Shown in pieces: positions 6,521 through 8,543 of a stretch of 8,543 bases of DNA. A program made the translations under genes and the position numbers. Where the stretch lies: NCBI GenBank assembly GCA_009845505.1, contig VXZL01000219.1, positions 1 to 8,543 of the forward strand, written 5' to 3'. The DNA comes from Candidatus Poribacteria bacterium (GTDB lineage Bacteria; Poribacteria; WGA-4E; WGA-3G). The notes below the pieces were generated by a model, which did not search any database, was not told the origin of the DNA, and was given only the letters and a program-made list of their open reading frames with translations. How positions within the stretch are numbered: the stretch's first letter is position 1; each line of letters opens with the position of its first letter.

Positions 6521-6550
6521 GGAGCGAGGCTCCGCCTCCGTGTTAGAGGC
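6521..6550. repeat. Overlapping mutually exclusive small hairpins
   Basis: GGAGC/GCTCC (6521-6525 and 6529-6533), GAGGC/GCCTC (6526-6530 and 6534-6538) and GCCTC/GAGGC (6534-6538 and 6546-6550) overlap, so only some can form at once. They lie between the secreted-protein gene and the TolB-like gene, 23 bases or more upstream of the latter's start. On the minus strand the core reads GGAGGCGGAGCCTCGCTCC. It may be a copy of a dispersed repeat or a leader switch; no T-run follows. Confidence 0.4.
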
Positions 6551-6588
6551 TTAGCCCGCGTTGAGAATGAGATTACGAAACAGATCCC

Positions 6589-7098
6589 TTACCGCTTCTT
6601 ATACCAAAAAGGGCCGATCTTTAGTGTTCTCGTCTCCCAAGAGTCGTTGGTGTTCTTACGGTTGAACCTTCCCCGGACACTGAGTCGGGTGTAGCAACTT
6701 AATTCGTATTGCATATTCCGCATGACGCGTTCTTCGTTGTTTAGATTCAACCCCCGTCCACTGTTGATCCAGACAGGCTGCCCACCGTCGGCTGTTTTTT
6801 TGATCTTGCCCTCGCGTTCAATCGTATCATCGGTAACTCGCAAACCGTTGAGATCCAAGAGTGAATGGTTGAATTCGTAAGTGTATTTTATGGTGACTTC
6901 CTGGGCGTTTTCGATATAGACGCGGTGGCTACTGCACGTCCACGGCTCGTTATAGTGGAGTCCCCAAACGTCAGCGACCCCGTAGACATTGTTTTTCCAG
7001 CCCATAACAGATGACCTATCAGAGGAAGCGTTGACGATATGAGAGGCTCCGAAGGCTAACAGTATCAGTGTGAAAAGGAAAAAACGTTTCAAAGTCAT
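6589..7098 (-). CDS. Secreted protein of unknown function
   Basis: I do not recognise this 169-residue protein. The ATG at 7098 is preceded by AAAGGAG at seven bases. Residues 1-24 are a clear Sec signal peptide (MTLKRFF, a hydrophobic stretch, then VNA before SSD). The mature part of about 145 residues is rich in Asn, Tyr and Arg. It has short alternating beta-like segments (HRVYIENAQEVTIKYTYEF, MQYELSCYTRLSVRGRF) and exactly two cysteines, C55 and C135, which could form a disulphide after export. There is no lipobox, membrane anchor or C-terminal sorting motif. A small periplasmic or secreted beta-sandwich is a fair guess, no more. It has its own TATAAT box upstream and lies about 90 bases before the TolB-like gene on the same strand, so the two may be co-transcribed. 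Confidence 0.75.
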   Translation of the reverse strand: MTLKRFFLFTLILLAFGASHIVNASSDRSSVMGWKNNVYGVADVWGLHYNEPWTCSSHRVYIENAQEVTIKYTYEFNHSLLDLNGLRVTDDTIEREGKIKKTADGGQPVWINSGRGLNLNNEERVMRNMQYELSCYTRLSVRGRFNRKNTNDSWETRTLKIGPFWYKKR

Positions 7099-7113
7099 TG
7101 TGAAACTCCTTTG

Positions 7114-7129
7114 GACTCATTATAGAGTC
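7114..7129 (-). promoter_or_regulatory. TATAAT -10 box inside a GACTC/GAGTC dyad
   Basis: Read on the minus strand the site is TGACTCTATAATGAGTCC: a perfect TATAAT (7124-7119) framed exactly by GACTC and GAGTC half-sites. Initiation would fall about 14 bases before the ATG of the secreted-protein gene, giving a short leader that still includes the AAAGGAG site. No -35 resembling TTGACA is seen 16-18 bases upstream, where the DNA is A-rich. A regulator bound to the dyad would block the -10 directly. The promoter role is inferred. Confidence 0.45.
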
Positions 7130-7161
7130 ACTTTATTTTTAATGCATTTTTTTTCGTTAGA

Positions 7162-7195
7162 ATCTAAGGCATTGATACGAATCAACCCCTTAGAT
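7162..7195. repeat. Long two-part inverted repeat after the sigma-like gene
   Basis: ATCTAAGG (7162-7169) pairs perfectly with CCTTAGAT (7188-7195). Inside it TTGAT (7172-7176) pairs with ATCAA (7181-7185) around an ACGA loop, with CA and CC forming a small internal loop. It begins 15 bases past the sigma-like stop codon. On the coding strand an A-run follows rather than a T-run, so it is a stable 3'-end hairpin but not a standard intrinsic terminator for that gene. Confidence 0.6.
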
Positions 7196-7209
7196 GTCCC
7201 GTTGTCGTC

Positions 7210-7839
7210 TTACTGACGCTCGTAGGCGTTTTTGAGTTTCGAGAGCGCGCTTTTCAGTATCTGGCTAACTCTACCTTTCGAAACCCCAAGAGTTTCGGCG
7301 ATCGCTTGTCCCTTGTAATCCTGAAAGTATTTCAGACGGACGGCTTTCCGCTCCTTGTCTGTCAACCGCTTGAGCATGAGCGGAAGGCGTTGACGGAAAT
7401 GCTGGATGTGAATCTCATTGATGACCGAATCTTCCATGGATTCAGACTCACACGCGGCGTTGTAGAGTGCCGCCGTGAGAGAGTTAAAACCAGGTGGCGG
7501 ATCGGCATCGGGGTTCGACACCGACACATCGACAAGCGGGAAGGTGAGATATTGCAGCTCCTGCTTGCGTTGTGCCCAGAGTTTGGTGCACACCTTGGCT
7601 TTGATGAACGTGATGAAACTCGCGCGACTCGGATGAGCGGGATCGTACTTCGGGGTCTCTTCAAGAATGGTGAGATAGGCGAGTTGTCTAAAATCCTCTT
7701 GGCGGGTTTGCAGGCACGCATCGCCCCGCGTCGCACACGCAACACAGTGGGCGATGGAAGCCTCTGCTGTTAGCACATCGTCGGGATCGATGTAGAATGG
7801 ACACTGCCCATGGTTACCTGGATGGCTATAGGCTCTCAT
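7210..7839 (-). CDS. Sigma-70-family factor with Cys-rich N-terminus
   Basis: A 209-residue protein with a near-ideal ribosome site, AAGGAGGTG, just before the ATG at 7839. Residues 46-100 look like a sigma region 2 core (RQEDFRQLAYLTILEE, YDP, SFITFIKAKVCTKLWAQRKQEL). Residues 150-205 are a clear region 4 with a helix-turn-helix: LPLMLKRLTDKERKAVRLKYFQ, then IAETLGVSKGRVSQILKSALSKLK. Between them lies a Pro/Asp-rich linker with PDADPPPGF. It would direct RNA polymerase to a specific promoter set. The unusual part is the N-terminus, which holds C13, C32, C35 and C42 with H31 (HCVAC motif), suggesting a zinc site or redox sensor. This is not the H-x3-C-x2-C arrangement of ZAS anti-sigma factors. 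No anti-sigma gene adjoins it, though two STAS proteins lie downstream on the same strand. It may serve stress or envelope regulation. The sigma-family call is strong; the regulon is unknown. Confidence 0.82.
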   Translation of the reverse strand: MRAYSHPGNHGQCPFYIDPDDVLTAEASIAHCVACATRGDACLQTRQEDFRQLAYLTILEETPKYDPAHPSRASFITFIKAKVCTKLWAQRKQELQYLTFPLVDVSVSNPDADPPPGFNSLTAALYNAACESESMEDSVINEIHIQHFRQRLPLMLKRLTDKERKAVRLKYFQDYKGQAIAETLGVSKGRVSQILKSALSKLKNAYERQ

Positions 7840-7966
7840 ACAGCACCTCCTTGAGATGTTTCTGCGTTCCTGAATGTCTTACGAAAGGGCTTTGTTATAA
7901 TATATACGCACTGCCGAAAAAAGTTTAGTTTTTTTTTTCTGTGATGCCGAAAAATGGAACGGCTTA

Positions 7967-8032
7967 TTAGAGGCCTGCAGTCGCCAACAACGAAAAAAAA
8001 ACAGATGCCGTGAGAATTGTCAGAAGTTTCAT
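7967..8032 (-). CDS. Tiny signal-peptide-like ORF (21 residues)
   Basis: On the minus strand an ATG at 8032 follows GGGAGA by seven bases and encodes 21 residues. They begin MKLLTILTASVFF, continue SLLATAGL, then stop at TAA (7967-7969). The sequence has the layout of a complete Sec signal peptide (one Lys, hydrophobic core, ATA cleavage-like end) with nothing after it. The frame crosses the A9 run at 7993-8001, a prime slippage site. It may be a true micropeptide, a leader peptide, or the surviving start of a decayed exported protein. Function unknown. Confidence 0.33.
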   Translation of the reverse strand: MKLLTILTASVFFSLLATAGL

Positions 8033-8057
8033 AAGAAATCTCCCTAACACATTAATT

Positions 8058-8090
8058 CAGGTATAGCGAGCGCGGAAACGCCCGTACCTG
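8058..8090. repeat. Palindrome with GAAA tetraloop
   Basis: CAGGTA (8058-8063) pairs with TACCTG (8085-8090). Inside, GCG (8072-8074) pairs with CGC (8079-8081) around a GAAA tetraloop, with an imperfect middle. It lies just upstream of the tiny ORF and downstream of the coiled-coil gene. The shape suggests a dispersed intergenic palindrome or a 3'-end hairpin. On either strand the following bases are AT-rich but lack a clean T-run. Confidence 0.5.
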
Positions 8091-8110
8091 TGAAATAATT
8101 TTTGAGTAAA

Positions 8111-8128
8111 AACCCACTTAACCCACTT
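8111..8128. repeat. 9-bp tandem AACCCACTT at a gene's 3' end
   Basis: AACCCACTT occurs twice back to back (8111-8119 and 8120-8128). The second copy runs into the stop codon of the coiled-coil gene. It looks like a small slippage duplication; no function is apparent. Confidence 0.55.
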
Positions 8129-8430
8129 TATTTCAGCCACGCAAAAATGATGGCTGCGACAGCAACAACGAGGGCGACCCAAGACTTGATGTCTACCCAG
8201 AACTCGCCGCGCCCTTCCAACTTCCCCCGCACCCACGCCATGCTTTGTTCAAGCGATGAGAGTCTGTTTTCCATAGACGACATCCGCTCATCTATCCTTG
8301 TTTCCATAGACGACATCCGCTCATCTATCCTTGTTTCCATAGACGACATCCGCTCATCCATAGACGACATCCTGTTACCGATCTCAGCGAGTTGATTTAA
8401 CAGAAGTTCTTCAAACTTTTCTTGATTCAT
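8128..8430 (-). CDS. Short coiled-coil protein with C-terminal membrane anchor
   Basis: A 100-residue protein with GGAGAAA six bases before the ATG at 8430. After a short N-terminal helix (MNQEKFEELLLNQLAEIGNR), residues 20-63 are built from a near-identical 11-residue unit, DERMSSMETRI. It is followed by ENRLSSLEQSM, which together form a hendecad coiled coil with Met, Ile and Leu core positions. A linker (RGKLEGRGEFW) leads to one membrane helix at about residues 84-98 (WVALVVAVAAIIFAW), ending in LK. The protein should be tail-anchored with the coil facing the cytoplasm, probably forming homo-oligomers. The architecture resembles small phage XhlA-like or DUF1640-like proteins, but no phage genes surround it. 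The DNA repeats underneath are nearly perfect, so repeat number may vary. Function unknown. Confidence 0.75.
   Translation of the reverse strand: MNQEKFEELLLNQLAEIGNRMSSMDERMSSMETRIDERMSSMETRIDERMSSMENRLSSLEQSMAWVRGKLEGRGEFWVDIKSWVALVVAVAAIIFAWLK
8268..8372. repeat. 33-bp in-gene tandem repeat encoding 11-residue units
   Basis: Two perfect 33-base units (8268-8300 and 8301-8333) are followed by a 24-base partial unit (8334-8357) and a shorter CCATAGACGACATCC (8358-8372). The period is exactly eleven codons, so copy-number change keeps the coiled-coil frame. The perfect identity points to recent expansion. Confidence 0.9.
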
Positions 8431-8543
8431 GTGCTTTCTCCGTTTGGCTCCGTCCTTTCAGTTCGCCTGCCAGCAGGACAGCGTTGGAGCTGCCCTTCAT
8501 GATGCTGGCTTCGGCACGGAGTCTGTTGAAATGATACAAACAC
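8411..8543 (-). CDS. Partial gene, C-terminal end only (runs off the right edge)
   Basis: A minus-strand frame is open from the window edge to a TGA at 8411-8413 and gives 43 residues. They begin CLYHFNRLRAEASIMKGSS and end KAHESRKV. It overlaps the start of the coiled-coil gene by 20 bases, typical of coupled genes in one operon. Codon third positions are mixed but coding-like. No family recognised; a plus-strand frame over the same bases is also open, so the strand is not certain. Confidence 0.35.
   Translation of the reverse strand, partial: CLYHFNRLRAEASIMKGSSNAVLLAGELKGRSQTEKAHESRKV

Larger units (their letters stand above)
7840..8127. other. Gene-poor, AT-rich spacer upstream of the sigma-like gene
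   Basis: This 288-base gap holds a T10 run at 7929-7938, an A9 run at 7993-8001 and a TATAAT at 7896-7901 on the plus strand (TGTTATAAT, an extended -10 shape). On the minus strand TATATT/TATTAT-like boxes at about 7904-7897 overlap it and could serve the sigma-like gene. None has a recognisable -35. The other items in the gap, a tiny ORF and a palindrome, are listed separately. No larger coding frame or RNA gene is recognised. Confidence 0.5.

Noticed and set aside
7306..7773. Plus-strand 155-residue open frame
   Set aside because: Antisense to the sigma-like gene, whose helix-turn-helix, ribosome site and length are all convincing.
7896..7901. Plus-strand extended -10 promoter for a small RNA
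   Set aside because: TGTTATAAT looks good, but no gene or terminated transcript lies to its right on that strand and the region is generally AT-rich.
8268..8372. CRISPR-like or intergenic tandem array
   Set aside because: The repeats are inside a coding frame with a period of eleven codons and encode a coiled coil.
8448..8521. CTCCGT/ACGGAG wide inverted repeat near the right edge
   Set aside because: Only six bases per arm, 62 bases apart; easily chance. The CCTGC/GCAGG palindrome at 8466-8477 inside it is also too short to interpret.

Overview
The window reads as chromosomal DNA from an uncultured, diderm (Gram-negative-type) bacterium. The evidence is an outer-membrane beta-barrel porin with a cleavable signal peptide and a C-terminal Phe, plus other Sec-exported proteins. 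Several traits resemble Candidatus Poribacteria or related sponge/marine lineages: a TolB-like PD40 protein ending in a 'TTQWGSIKN'-type tail, paired small STAS proteins, BCCT transporters and CAGTT-type intergenic repeats. That taxonomic call is recalled pattern similarity, not a database result. No tRNA, rRNA, prophage or CRISPR array is visible.

Left part, plus strand (1-4225): an outer-membrane porin (204-1490), then an intact BCCT-family betaine/choline/carnitine-type transporter (1648-3171). Next comes a second, decayed BCCT copy (3206-3742) that has lost about 180 internal residues, including the Trp-rich substrate-binding helix. A small multi-spanning membrane protein (3836-4225) follows; its reading frame runs back to the stop codon of the BCCT remnant without a normal start. 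The block looks like a two-paralogue osmolyte-uptake locus reduced by deletions at both ends of the second copy. The porin and BCCT could give successive passage of small solutes across outer and inner membranes, but that link is inference.

Centre (4226-4536): a gene-free stretch of consecutive hairpins ending in a signature typical of the right end (and omega-RNA 3' end) of IS200/IS605-type TnpB elements, with no tnpB gene in the window. This is the most unusual element here.

Right part, minus strand (4537-8543), in transcription order from the right edge: the 3' end of an unrecognised gene; a short coiled-coil protein with a C-terminal membrane anchor, built from 11-residue repeats; a tiny signal-peptide-like ORF; a sigma-70-family regulator with a cysteine-rich N-terminus; a secreted protein of unknown function behind a TATAAT box that sits inside a dyad; a TolB-like beta-propeller; and two tandem STAS-domain (anti-sigma-factor-antagonist-like) proteins. 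A perfect 32-bp tandem duplication lies between the two STAS genes. A sigma factor and two STAS proteins on the same strand as exported proteins suggest a regulated envelope block. No anti-sigma kinase or phosphatase is present, so the circuit is conjectural.
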